DNA of 64,000 nucleotides. Origin: Aselliscus stoliczkanus (Eukaryota; Chordata; Mammalia; Chiroptera; Hipposideridae). Under the pieces are notes generated by a model that was not told the DNA's origin, searched no databases, and saw nothing but the letters and a program-made list of their open reading frames with translations. The stretch is from positions 78,310,187 through 78,374,186 of the forward strand of contig CM066732.1 in the NCBI GenBank assembly GCA_033961575.1, in the 5' to 3' direction. Below are positions 1-12,000 of this stretch, piece after piece (position 1 is the first letter of the stretch; each line of letters begins with the position of its first letter). Position numbers and translations under genes: made by a program.

Positions 1-381
1 GGATTTCTCTGTCTTATTATCTTACCATGGCATGACAATATACAATTATCTCAAACTAAAATGATTTTTTAAAAAAGGTCATTGCAATAATCTAAGTAAA
101 AAGTTATGACAACTTCAAGTAAGGCTGTGACAATGAAATGAAACTATATTTTACAGCAGACTAAAGATCAACTAAATAGAACAGCAATAGCGTGCAGCTT
201 TGCCCCACAGTAGCTCCTTCCTGAAAATATATTTTTACTCAATTATGGCGAGGATAGGGAAGTAAAATCAATGATGTATGAGGAAAACCTGCCTTTCCTA
301 ATGAGCAGGTACAAACATGCCTTTTAAGAATTATTTGTAGAATCTCACAGGGAATTTCCTTCAAGACCACATTCTGCTATC

Positions 382-599
382 CAGGGTTTCTCAATTTCAG
401 TATTCCTGACATTTTGGGTTGTAGAATCTTCTGTTGTGGGATACCCTTTATGAATTGTAGGTGGTTTAGCAGAATTCCTGGCCTCTACCCAATGGGTACC
501 AGAAGCAACTCCCCATCCCATTTGTAACAGACAAAACTGTCTCCAGACATTGCCGGATTCTTTCTGGAGAGCAAAACTGACCCCGATTGGGAACCACTG
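382..599 (-). mobile_element. MER5A (hAT-Charlie) remnant
   Basis: Ends resemble CAGGGTTTCTCAA and GGGAACCACTG. The interior keeps recognisable MER5A phrases such as ATTCCTGACATTTTGGG, TGTTTAGCAG-like text and GTCTCCAGACATTGCC. It is diverged, as expected for an old mammalian non-autonomous DNA transposon. A younger hAT element is inserted next to its right end. Confidence 0.85.
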
Positions 600-607
600 G
601 GCTAGAC

Positions 608-890
608 CAAGGGTCGGCAAACTGCGGCTCATGAGCCATTGGGTACGTACATGTGGCTCTGAAGTAAAATTGAAAATGGAAACAAAACTATTATAGTTTT
701 ATTTATAAAATTTTTAAAGGATATTATTCACATAATGGTGATTATGTAAAAATACATTTATGGCTCTCTGATCATTTTTAAATTGTTGTTAAGGCACAGG
801 ATTGGCTCTTCCAAGGGTCGGCAAACTTTTGAGATGGAACGTGCCCCAAGGGCAGCATGTGGCTCGCGAGCCGCAGTTTGCCGACCCCTG
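608..890. mobile_element. Non-autonomous hAT element, intact ends and 8-bp target duplication
   Basis: Left end CAAGGGTCGGCAAACTGCGG and right end GCAGTTTGCCGACCCCTG are terminal inverted repeats. They are flanked by GGCTAGAC and GGCTAGGC, an 8-bp duplication with one mismatch, which is diagnostic of hAT. The interior is AT-rich with no transposase. A second copy of the terminal motif begins near 815, making the right end itself palindromic. Confidence 0.85.
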
Positions 891-1755
891 GGCTAGGCTA
901 ATAAAAGCAAGGACAAGAACTCAAGTTTGGGAGATGGCAACAGATGTATTTTGAGAATTCTGAGAATTTTAATTTTAAAATAGATTAATACATAACTCAA
1001 GACTGAGAAACACTATTGTAAGGTACACATGGGTGAATGATAATCATTAATTGCCCTCAAAAAGCTTACAATGTAGTAAGAAAAACAAAACTTATTAAAC
1101 TACAAAGCGATAAAAGTACTTTAGGTGGGAGGAATAAGTATTACACCATAGCATAACATCAGTATAAGAAAGGAGCCTTTGGTGGGAGCCAGGACACCAT
1201 GAAGGTTTACTTAACCTTTTTTAGAAGTCCATAAAAGCTATAGGTGCTGGATGAGAGTCCAAACACACTTTGAAAATCAGAGATGTTGTGAAGTCTCTTC
1301 ACAACGCTTTAAGCTACTAGGTGAAAAGAGGGAAGAGAAAATAATTGAGGATAAATAAGGTGGTCTGGGTTCCTGTATACACCAACAAACTGATTCTAGC
1401 ATTGATTCATCTCTAAGATGACATCTTCCTATTACTCATTTCAACATGTATCATATTATCTACCTGACAGGTAGTTTATTAATTCCATTAATAACTTCAT
1501 GAACAAAAAAACACACCTGGAGTCACCTAGGGAGGATTCTAGCAAAATACCTAGCTATTCAAGTGTAAAATGGGTGGATTTCTTCCCAGGTTCCCCAAAG
1601 ACATATTTTAAAATGTATTCAAATAAGTTTTATATTAAACCCAGCATTTCCCTCTTAAAACCACTGTTTCTCCCTTTGCTTCTCATCTCATCTGTTAGGT
1701 ACCTTCTTTTATTCTAATGGTTGCCAATCAGACCATCAGTACAAAATGAAAAATT

Positions 1756-2211
1756 GGGCTGACCAAGTGGCGCATTGGTGAAGAGCTGGTTTTGGGATGC
1801 CAGTGGCCCCGGTTCAGATCCCACATATGAGGCCAGTGACACTGCCCTCTACAGCTAACAACAGCTCCACCTGGAGCTGGGCTGTGCGAGCCCTGGTGAC
1901 GGTGTAGGCTGCAGCCCCTGCTGCAGTGGGCTGCCATAGGCTACAGTGAGTGGCCCGCAGCCAGCGTGAGCGGCTGGCAGCCAGCAGTGAGCTGCCAACA
2001 GCCGCGATGAGCGACATCCAGAGGCCAGCGACCGATCTGCCTCATCCGGGAAGAGCACAATGACGATACCAACATGGGCCAGTGAAGCAACATCCTCCGC
2101 AACTAGACTGAAGAACAAAAAGACTGTAACTTGTCTGTGCCCCTTCCCTTATTCCCCAACGCTGTTCTCCTCCCCCAATTCCCCAATAAAATCTTAAAAA
2201 AAAAAAAAAAA
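1756..2211 (+). repeat. tRNA-derived SINE, long form
   Basis: tRNA-like head (GTGGCGCATTGGTGAAGAGC, then GGTTCAGATCCCAC as B box), a body rich in GCAGCC and GAGCTGCC, and a tail AATTCCCCAATAAAATCTT with an A-run. No clear target duplication. Short ORFs in it are by-products. Confidence 0.85.
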
Positions 2212-4769
2212 GTGATAAATTTCAGGGTGTCTTCCTCTTCCCTAACGCAACAGAGGTTCTTAAGCCAGAGTCCTTAAAACCCCAATAAAATTTTGTGCAT
2301 GTGCATTTTTCCAGGGAAAAGACTAAAACTTGTCCTTGAATTTTTAAAGGTTATAAACAATTTCAAATGCTCAAAATAATTACTTTATACAAAGTATGCA
2401 ATGTGTACCTTTTATTTAGACAAAGTCAGATAAAATCATAAGATCACTTTTGTCACACTCTTATTATATTTTGCTCTAAGGATTGGAAACATCAAAAATT
2501 ACTGCTTCTAAAAAGCAGCCCTCCTTCCACTGGGGTTTCTCTCTGCCTTATTTACTTGAGGACTCTTTTACAACATAGTTGAGATGACAAGAAAACATTA
2601 CAGGGCTAGAAATCATAAAACCTATTGTAGAAATAACTCTTGTTGGATTGAGTAGGACAATATGTCATATACCAAATACTGGAGTACATAAAATTCACAA
2701 CCCTATAAACTTACAGATAAGTCTTGTAATAATAACAATTGTTCACTGATATAAAACTATAATAAGAACACAAAACTCTACGTTATAGGAGTTAAGTGCC
2801 TCCTTGATATATTAACTAAATATATTCTAGGAATTATAATTTTTCAGAAACAGAATTTCAATAATTTGTGCTATGCCAGTTTTTGCTAAACATTTTATAT
2901 ACTGCTATGAAAGCTAAGGATAAAAAGTTGGACTAGAAAGCCACACTGAAGAAATTTACATTTGCCTTTAAATTAGTGAAAACAAGCATATCACTGAGCC
3001 AATCGTTTAAATGAAGTCTCATTAGAACACATGAATCAGAAATATACTTTAAAAACTGACCACCTAGTTGCATTTCGATCTCAATTTGAAACATAATAAA
3101 TCATGGTCAAACAGACAGCACAGAAAAGACATAGGAAATACTAAAATATAAGCAGAAACACATTATATATCCATACTTATATAATACCATAAATTGATGT
3201 AGTCAGCACCAGAAATGCTGCTAAAGAAACCAATTTTAATTTTATGAGAAATTTTGCAAACACCATAGATAAAATCAATCAGCGGTAGACCTATTTAGCC
3301 CATTCCTGTATATTTAGCTTTAGAGTCAGTCATAGCCCAATTCAGGAAGATGCTTGTTGAATAAAATGACAGGTTCCTTGAGTCAAAATAAAGTTTAATT
3401 ATTAAACAAATACAAAAACCATTCTTTTATTACTACTGCAAAAACAAAGCTATATACTCATACTGCAACTGATCACAATACAATATACTGTGCTAGGTAG
3501 GCCATGGAGATCAATTATAATATAAACAAGATATAAATCTTGCTTGTAATACACATTGTGGTTTTCATCCCTTAAAAATTAGTCCAATTTGGGGAAAAGC
3601 CAATTTCACCCAGAGCCCTAGAAAGAAAAGCTCAAGCCTATGTTCAATAGCCTAATTCTATTCCCTGGCCAGTGTTAGGAATGGATACAGGACCCAACTC
3701 AAGGCGAAGAGGCTGGAAAAGACGCTGGTTGAGGAGTCTGGGAAAGCAGCTTTCTCATTTTATTGAACATACTTCCTTTACAAAAGCGACCCTCCCTATC
3801 TCCCCAAGAAAGTCTCTACAAGTCATAATGGATATAATGGATACTATGTTAACTGTGAAGAAATCTAACCAAAGTAATCCCAAAAAAAATGTAAAAAAAA
3901 AGAAAATCTGAAACTTTCAAGCAGCTCAAGATTTTGTTAAATGCCCTTGCTCATTAAAAAAAATACAGGCCTACCCATCCGTATCGGTCGGATCTGTAAG
4001 TATTGATTTCTACAGTAAGCTTTTTAACATACGACTTTTATTCTTTCAAGAACCTAGTTTCTTTCAGATGTGAACACTGATAGTCAATCAAATGACTGTC
4101 AAGAGGATAAGCTATATGCATTAAAAAAGAAAAGCACTTACCCTGTAACTTATGCATTTTGATATAGACAAACAACAGGTCAACACAGACATATTTTCAT
4201 ATATTTCATTACTTTTATATCTAAAAGACCAATTTATGGATCAAGAGAAAATTCTGATCACCACTGTTCAAAAAGGCATTTTACTTAATAAAGACTGAAG
4301 TTCTAGAAGTCAGAGGTCAAATAATTCTAAACCTAAGATTTACCACATTCTAAAGAATCTACCATATTAATAGCATGGTACCAATTTACTATTTACTAAC
4401 GTTAAATTAACATTTTTATGATTCAATATAGACACACACACATATGTATAGAAATCTATCTCTTCAGTTCTTTAAAGAAAACACACTTATTTTGGTATTC
4501 TTTGCCAAACAGGCTCCAAACCTTATTACAATGGCTAAAGCAACAGAATCTTCTAATCAACTATCTGATAGTGGGGTTTACAAAAAAAGGGAGCAGTAAA
4601 ATACCTATGGACTGAAAGGAACATTTGAGAATAAAATAGGAATTTGCAGTTGCTAATATAAGAGGATGAAAAAAATTCAAGACCTGAACACAAGATAAAA
4701 CAATTTAAAATGCTGAAAATGAAAATCAACAGAAGATCAGCTTACTCTAACACACCACGAATTCAAGTA

Positions 4770-4850
4770 TTGGGTTGTCGGAAAAATCATGACGTATTTT
4801 TTCTATTTTTTTCGTTGCAAAAATGAGTCATGAGTTTTCCGACAACCCAA
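4770..4850. mobile_element. Mariner-type miniature element, 81-bp hairpin, TA target
   Basis: TTGGGTTGTCGGAAAA at the left and TTTTCCGACAACCCAA at the right are inverted repeats flanked by TA on both sides. Almost the whole element folds into one hairpin, like human MADE1. It lies in ARHGAP5 intron 2. Confidence 0.88.
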
Positions 4851-5487
4851 TATTTTACTATTTACTAACTGAATCAAACTGACAGCACTGAAATAGAAAC
4901 TGAAGAAAAAACAAACTAGCTTAAACAGTTATATCTCACTTTATTGAACAGATGTGTTAAAACACTGGCAATTTTATCAATACAACTAAAATTTTCTCGT
5001 TCAGTTCATCATCTAAAAGCACTGTTTTTTAAACAGTTGTAGGTTATAAAATCAATTCAACAGGTCACAATGAGAACTTTTTTCCCACAGTAACAGACTA
5101 GAATACCAAAATATCATACACAGTAGAGGTACGTATTGTTTTGTAAGATTTCACCTATACAGAAATATTTACATGCATAAATGGGTCATAAAAACAAATT
5201 CTCACTGATGGTTGTAATCAAGAAATGTCTTAGAGGTTTTCTTCCTACAACAAACACTAAACTCACTTTGGAGTATAGAATCAAAGACAATCAAGCATAA
5301 AGTCTTCTCTGATTGGCAGATATGACAACTAGGCCCGATTTAAGAGAAACAGACTTCTCTGAACCTTTCTTTGGGCCACTATTGCCCAAAAGTTATGATT
5401 TTCCATGTCTGAGAAAGGATTCCTAGACTATGGCTCCCATCTTGGAATCAAAGAGTGAAGGTAAACAGAATGAACTTAATAACAGTA

Positions 5488-5990
5488 TTTATTGAGCATC
5501 ACTATATGCCAGGCACTTGAAACATAGTTCCAATTTCTAACGTAATTCTAAGGGATTATACAGATGCTCCTCAACTTCTGATGGGGTTACATCTTGCTAA
5601 ACGCATCGTTGAGTTTATCACAACTCGAAAATGCATTTAATAACTAACATACTTAACACATAATAGTTTAGCCTAGCCTACTTTCACCATGCTCAGAATA
5701 CAATATCCAAAAAACGCTGGCAACACAGTATACTGTCAAGTTATCGCTTGTTCACCCTCGTGATCACATGCCTAATGGGAGCAGTAGCTTGATGCCACTG
5801 CCCAGCATTATAAGAGTATGTACAGCACATCACTAACCCTGGAAAAGATCAAAATTTAAAATTAGAAGTATGGTTTCTGCCGAATACATATCATTTCATA
5901 AAAATCAAAAAATCCTAAGTCAAACCACTGTAAGTCAGGGACCATCTGTTATTCCTAATTTACAGGTGAGGAATCAGCTAAGAACGGGTA
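5488..5990 (-). repeat. MIR, split by MER2
   Basis: TATTTATTGAGCATCACTAT and GCCAGGCACTTGAAAC are the MIR 3' end in reverse. The rest (CCTAATTTACAGGTGAGGAA) continues after the MER2 insertion. Confidence 0.6.
5561..5949 (+). mobile_element. MER2 (Tigger-type DNA transposon) remnant, inserted in a MIR
   Basis: Begins CAGATGCTCCTCAACTTCTG after TA and ends near GTAAGTCAGGGACCATCTG. The interior keeps MER2 text such as GTTCACCCTCGTGATCACATG and GGAAAAGATCAAAATTTAAAA. MIR-like sequence stops at its left edge and resumes at its right edge, so MER2 landed in the MIR. Confidence 0.85.
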
Positions 5991-6279
5991 AGTGGTTTAT
6001 TCTCATTCTCTACCTACTGTTCTAAGAATCATCACTACTTGGCTATTCAACACTTGGCAGTTCCTCAAGGGTCTGTTAGGCACTTCTTTGTATTCACTCC
6101 ATAGGTCATTTCACCTATTGCCACCACTACTGCACTGTCTCCTAAATACGTATTTCCATCTCAGACCTCTCCTCTGAGAACTCATATATGTAACTGCCAA
6201 ACTGATCTCTCCACTTAAGCTCTAAAACCAGAGTTATAATTTGTACACCCCAACTCCAAACCGGGTAAATTTCCGAATT

Positions 6280-7080
6280 TCATCAAGAATATCACTGATG
6301 AAGCTGCATAAGCTAGAAACCACAAGCTATATTTCCTATCTTGTTCCTCCTCATCCTTCCCCCAGAGACAAAACATCAAATCCTATGATTTTAAGCATCT
6401 CTCATAACCATCCCATTCTATCCACTGCCCCCATTCTTCCACCCCATTTGCAACTACTCAAGGCTTTCATTGTGGTTCATTCAGACAACTATACTATGCC
6501 AACTGGTCTTCCAGATCACTCAACCCATTCTGTACACTAAAACCAAGTGATTTAAAATCCACTCACTGTCAAGTTTCAAATTACTTCTGGGCTAAATAAC
6601 AAAAATTCCTAACATTGTTAAAAAGGTCTCAGTCTAGTCCCTACTCTTAAGTCTCTCCTTGTACTATTCTCTTCCCATTGATCATGAGTCGGCAAAACTA
6701 TGGCTTGGGGGCTCAAGCCAGCCTGCTGTTTTTGAAAACTGCCATAGCTCATCCATTTTATTTTCTTTGGTTGCTTTTGTACTGCAACAGATTTTTTAAT
6801 GGTTATAACAAGGCTGTATTACCCTCAAAGCCTGAAATATTTATTCTCTGGCTCTTCACAGGAAGTATGGCAACACTACCTGAAATCAGTGACCAGCCAG
6901 TGACCTCATTTAAGAACGCACCATGTTTCCTCTCACATGAACATTCTACTCATTTAGCATTAAATATTCTTCCATCCACCCAACCATCCCCCTGGTTAAG
7001 TCCTATTCATCTATCAGATCTGACTTAAAATGACTCTTTTCAGGGAAGCCTCTTCTCACCCTCTAGACCAGCACATCTCA
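6280..7080 (+). repeat. L2-like, interrupted by a hAT element
   Basis: Diverged L2-type 3' text, clearest in CAGATCTGACTTAAAATGAC and GGAAGCCTCTTCTCACCCTC. Split by the element at 6683-6891. Confidence 0.45.
6683..6891. mobile_element. hAT-Charlie type non-autonomous element
   Basis: Begins near GAGTCGGCAAAACTATGG and runs through GCCTGCTGTTTTTG and AAAGCCTGAAATATTTATT to a GAAGTATGGCAACA end. This is the layout of the common mammalian hAT repeat whose ends read GGCAAACTATGGCC and AAAGTTTGCCGAC. It interrupts an L2 copy. Same family as 25168-25468 in the opposite orientation. Confidence 0.65.
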
Positions 7081-7503
7081 ATTCAGACTAGCCTAATTTC
7101 AAGTGTTCAACAGCCTCATGTTGAAGGTCAGCTCCAAATCGGAGGTCTGTGGTTTGGGGGTTCTCTATTCTATTGGTCAATGTGCCTATCCCAGTACCAA
7201 CACATTATCTTAAATACTAGTTTTACAGCTGATAGAATAAGCACATACATGTCATTACCACACCTCTGCCTTTCTTATTCAGAAGTGTCCTGACTATTCT
7301 ACGTTCTTTGCTCTTCCATATATGGATTAGAATTAGTGGGTGAAATTTCTTAAAAACCCTTGACACTTTATATGAAACAACACTGAATCTAGAGATCAAT
7401 TTGAAGAGTGACTTCTTTATGATATGCCATATGCATGGACAGGAAGGCACTAGCTCCCCATTTGTTTAGGTCTTCTTTAATGTCTTTCAATAGTTTGTTT
7501 TTG

Positions 7504-7933
7504 TTTTTTTTAAAGATATTATTGGGGAATTAGGGGAGAGGAACAGCACTGGAGAACCTGTGAAGGGGACCAGACAAGTTGCTGTCCTTTGGTTCTTCAG
7601 TCTAGTTGCGGAGGAACGTCGCTTCACTGGCCCATGTTGATATCATCATTGCGCTCTTCCCGACTGAGACAGTTGGTCGCCGGCCACTGGACGGCCGCTC
7701 ACGGCGGTTCTCGGCAGCTCACGAGAGCACTCGCCAGCTGCTGGCCAGTCCCACTTCAGCCTATACCGTCACCGGTGACTCCCGGCAGCCCAGCTCCAGG
7801 TGGAGCTGTTGTTCACCATCTTAGCTGTAGAGGGCAGTGTCACTGGCCATAATGTGGGATTCGAACCGGGCCCTGCTGCTCAGAGCTGGTGCTCCCAAGC
7901 CAACTCGTAACCAACGCGCCACTCAGCCGGCCC
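7504..7933 (-). repeat. tRNA-derived SINE, long form
   Basis: Reverse orientation: T-run, ATTATTGGGGAATTAGGGGA, then body, ending in the tRNA-like head CAACGCGCCACTCAGCCGGC. It splits an antisense L1. Confidence 0.85.
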
Positions 7934-8373
7934 TCAATAAAGTTTTATACTTTTCCACATAGAGATTTGCACATGTTATTACTCTCAGGCACTGCATAAT
8001 CTGTTTTGTAAATGGTGTCTAGTTTTGTTTACTGCTGATGTATAGAGATGTACAAAAATTGTCTTCTGACTACTGATCTTACATCAAGCTATTTTGCTAA
8101 CTCTTTTATCAATATTGGTAATTTATCTGTAGATCCTTTTGGCTTTTACATAGACAATCATATCAACCAATACTGACAATTTTGTTTCTTCCATTCCAAT
8201 ACTCATGCCGTTCCCCTCATCATTTTGACTAGGATCTCTATATAACACTGAATAGAAGTGGAGACAGTGTATACATTTTCTTGTTCCTGATTGAAAGGGG
8301 AATCCACTTCCCCATTTAGGATGATGTTTATTGTAGATTTCACTTATTTGTGTATCTGTAGATACCTTTTTTT

Positions 8374-8758
8374 AAGTTTTTATTGGAGAATTGGGGGAGT
8401 GGAACAGTGTTGGGGAATTGAAACAGCCAATTTGTTGCCCTTCAATCTTAGTTGTAGAGGGTGCAGTTAGCTCAGCTCCAAGTCTAGTCACCATCTGGCC
8501 ACCCGCGGCCATTCAGCTAAAGGTGCCGTGTTCAATCTTAGTTGCGGTGGGTGTGGGTGGAGACCCCCATCCCATGTGGGAGTCCAACCGGCAACCTTGT
8601 TAGGAGCATGTGCTCTCACCAGCTGAGCCATCCTGCCACTTATTGGCAGCTCAGTGGCAGCTCAGCTCGGGCACAGCTCACTGGCCAATGTGGGAAACAA
8701 ACCAGGACCCTGTTTCTCAGAGTTCACGCTCTTAACCAACTGAGTCACTCGGCCAGCC
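8374..8758 (-). repeat. tRNA-derived SINE, dimeric form
   Basis: Reverse orientation. Two tRNA-like units are visible: one near 8600-8640 (GTGCTCTCACCAGCTGAGCC) and one at the right end (CTTAACCAACTGAGTCACTC). TGTAGATACCTTTTTT and TGTAAATACCTTTTTT flank it as a target duplication. Confidence 0.85.
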
Positions 8759-8831
8759 TGTGTAAATACCTTTTTTTGAAGTTAAGAAAGTTCTCATCTG
8801 TTCATAATATAGCAGTTTTCTCATGAATCTA

Positions 8832-9330
8832 CCATATTTTGTCGTGCATAATGCTCATTTTTTAGCCCTAATTTGTGAGGGGGAAAAAAAGGATGAGCAT
8901 TATACATGGGTAGTAGTAATTCCATACCTATGTTTTTAATTCTTTTATTTATGCTTATGAGTGAAAAGTGTAACTCTAGAAAGCAATAACAATATCCATA
9001 TGCAAAATATGGAATATGATAATTGGTTTTGTTGAACTTATTATGAATTTGCAATGACAAAGAGTTCTTAGCCTTCTATGATGCGTACATATCATAAATT
9101 TGTTACTAGCACATAAAATTTCTTGTACCTTGTATCTGTTGTTGTTTTAATTTCTTGTAGCATGTTAAAACATAAATGCTAAAATTCCTTTATAATACAA
9201 AAAACAAATACTTAAATGTAAACAAATAAAAATTTGAATTAAAAAATTAAAAAAGATTTTTCCCTGAAAGTGTGGGCCAAAAATGTGGGTCTGCATTATA
9301 CACAGGAGCACATTATATATGGTAAAATAT
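8832..9330. mobile_element. Unassigned DNA transposon with imperfect inverted ends
   Basis: The left end CCATATTTTGTCGTGCATAA and the reverse complement of the right end share CATATTTT, ATAATG and GCTC blocks. Each subterminal region contains a CATTATACA-type box. The interior is AT-rich without a convincing transposase. It interrupts the antisense L1 remains. Superfamily not assigned. Confidence 0.5.
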
Positions 9331-10369
9331 GATAAATTTTATCAAGTATCTTTTATATACTGTTAGATGTTTTTGCTATTGTATGTCCAAATTCCTTATC
9401 TGAAACCCTTGCCTTGGGACAAGATAAGTTTTAGAATTCAGAAGTTTTTAGTTAGCCACATGTACAGTACAAAAAATGTGTATTATGTAATAACCCCAGC
9501 AAATTGTGGATCAGATCCTGTACTCAAATACATTAATATTTTGGCAGTGGATTGTACAGATATTTACTCTAAGTAAGATAAACAATAATTTTAAGTAGTC
9601 TCATATCACTTTTAGTCAGGGTTTAAAAAAAAAAATAAAAAAATAAATCAGGTTGTATTGCCGAGTTCTAAAAAAATCCTGATATTCAGCTTACTGGACT
9701 TCAAAATTGCAGTTAAGGGTCTGTGGACCGTCTTTTATTTAGGATTTTTGCATGCACCCTCATAATTAAAATGGGACTATAATTTGCCTTTCTTATACCA
9801 TCCTTGTGTGGTTCTGCAATTAAGGATAAATGACTTCAGAGAATAAATTAAAGAATGTATTCTGCTGCTTTCTATTTTCTGGAACAGTTTGTAGAATACT
9901 GAAAGGATTTATTCCTTGAAAAGTCTCCTGTAAAATTATCTGGGCCTGGTATTTTTGTGGCAAGATGTAACTACTACCTAACAATTTATTTAACAGTTAC
10001 AAGATTATACAAAGTTTTCTCATCTAGGTAAATTATTTTTTCTAGAATTTTAATTTTCTTAACCTTTCAAATATGTTGACATAAAATTGTTGATAGTTTT
10101 CTCCATTGTCTTTTTAATCTGATCTATCTGTAATTATGCTTCCCTTTACATTCTCGGTGTTTGTGCCTTCTCTTTTTCTGATCAATCTTACCAAATATTT
10201 GTCTGTATTTCTAGTCTTAAAAATCAACTTCTAGTTTTGTTGATTTCTCATTTGGTCTCTGTACCCGTATCACTTTAAAACTAAATGTGTACATCAGTCT
10301 CCAATCTAAGCTACCTGGTGCCAATCTCTTTCCAAATTGCAACCTGAAGTCCAATCCAACTTTCCTTAC

Positions 10370-11090
10370 TGCTCAGGCAGGCCCTGCTTAAGTAAATGCT
10401 TTCAAATTTAAACTAGCTCTTCAGTTTACCAGAATCTTACAAATGCAATACTATTTCACAATACCCTGAATTAGAACAGTTTCCTATCATATCTCGCCTT
10501 GCTTAAGTCACAATTTTATGCCTCTTTACAAATGATTTTCCCCACCTAAAATATCTTTTCTCCTTCTTAAAAGCCAATCAACATCCTCAAAACCAATGAT
10601 TTATCTTTTTCATGAAGTTTCATGAACTAATGCCACATACTCTATGGTGACCTCTCACCTGTATTCCCTTAATAATTTATATTTGAACAATACTATCACG
10701 AAGTAGTGGAGTCTTTTACTTAACAAATTTACCATGTACTAGGCACTCTAAATCAATATGAACTTATTTGTCATAGCAGCCCTAAGAAGTATGATTATCT
10801 TGATTTTCCACTATGGAAGTACAGAGCAGTTAAGAGCAGTTATACACTGAAATACCTAGTAAGTGGCAGAACCTGCATTCAAATCCCAAAAGTTTGGCTC
10901 TAGAACATGTACTCTTAATTATTACCCCATGCTTCCTTAAACTGTTCTTGTAGTCCTTTCTAATCCTGCCCCAACCACAGGGTACTACTGTCTCTCAAAC
11001 TAATACTGAAGCTCTTTAAGGGAGGCACATCTTCAACTTTTTATATACTTCAATAGGTTTTTTTAGAAATTTAAGCATGTTTTTAGTGAA
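10370..11090 (+). repeat. L2-like with an internal MIR
   Basis: Around 10570-10680 and 10940-11060 the sequence follows the L2 3' layout. A reversed MIR occupies about 10715-10930. Confidence 0.4.
10715..10930 (-). repeat. MIR
   Basis: ACCATGTACTAGGCACTCT, TGCATTCAAATCCCAAAAG and the AAGTGGCAGAACC block are MIR in reverse. Confidence 0.6.
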
Positions 11091-11280
11091 TGTTTACTGA
11101 ATTAAAACATAAAACAACTTTAATTACTCAAGTCCAGCTACTCTGTAAAAATAATTTTTAGGCAAACTAAGCTGCACTAAAGTGCTCCAGACTTTCTGTA
11201 ATGCTTAAAGGAAAAACCAGATGGATAACTGTTATAAGTTAACCATAGAGAGTTGCAAGGCATCTCACTGTGTATGTGTA

Positions 11281-11360
11281 TTGGGTTGTTGGAAAAGTCA
11301 TGACGTATTTTTCTATGTTTTTCGTTGCAAAAATGCGTCATGACTTTTCTGACAACCCAA
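11281..11360. mobile_element. Mariner-type miniature element, 80-bp hairpin, TA target
   Basis: Second copy of the element at 4770. The two arms of about 32 bp differ at only about three positions, and TA flanks both ends. It lies about 3 kb downstream of the ARHGAP5 exon 2 donor. Confidence 0.9.
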
Positions 11361-12000
11361 TAAATACAAAGTCCTAAAATATAACTATGGTACAAAACTG
11401 TATCTATGAAGTTGCAGTGTAACCTATTTATCTTTTTAAGACCACACGTCCAGAGAGCAAACATTTAAGTGACATCAGATTTTAAAAATTATTTACAGAT
11501 CTAAAAGCTTCTAAAATATCATTTCTCTAATTTTATTAGAATTCAAATATCATAACGCATAAAAACTAAAAATTAAAACAATGTTATATAAAAGTGTATA
11601 AAAATTCTGTAACAGCTCTAAAAACAAGATAGCTGAGGCTACTGTCAGTTAAATCAACAGAAAGCAGATTAGAAGTATGACTCAGCCAACTCACTACTTC
11701 AATAGGACTGAGGAAGACTGACATCAAATAAAAAGAGGTATATTATACAAAGTATTGAGTGGAATCAAATATATGTGAACCATTTGCCAGTAGGACAAAT
11801 AGAATCTAGCTCTGATATTCCTATTTGTATTTGCAGCTAGGAATAATAATTGGAATTAAAAACAAATTATTGTAGTCAGTGAATTTAAAATGTCTGTGAC
11901 TGAAAACAGCAAATTATTTTATGTACTTCTAAAAAAGAAAGAAACCTGTGTTACTGAAATTACAACATGCCATCAAATTGTTAGACATATCCAGATTTAT

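Larger units (their letters stand above)
7120..10260 (-). repeat. Old L1 (ORF2 region), antisense, broken by later insertions
   Basis: Plus-strand text such as TTCTATTGGTCAATGTGCC, CAAGCTATTTTGCTAAC, TCTGGGCCTGGTATTTTTG and CTTCTAGTTTTGTTGATTTC is the reverse complement of L1 ORF2. Two SINEs and the DNA transposon at 8832-9330 interrupt it. 9385-9640 is not clearly L1. No intact frame remains. Confidence 0.7.

Noticed and set aside
345..632. 95-codon minus-strand open frame
   Set aside because: It falls almost entirely within the MER5A remnant and runs into the flanking hAT end.
6241..7293. Run of short plus-strand open frames of 87-116 codons
   Set aside because: They lie in L2-like, hAT and L1 remains; there is no shared frame, codon bias or splice structure.
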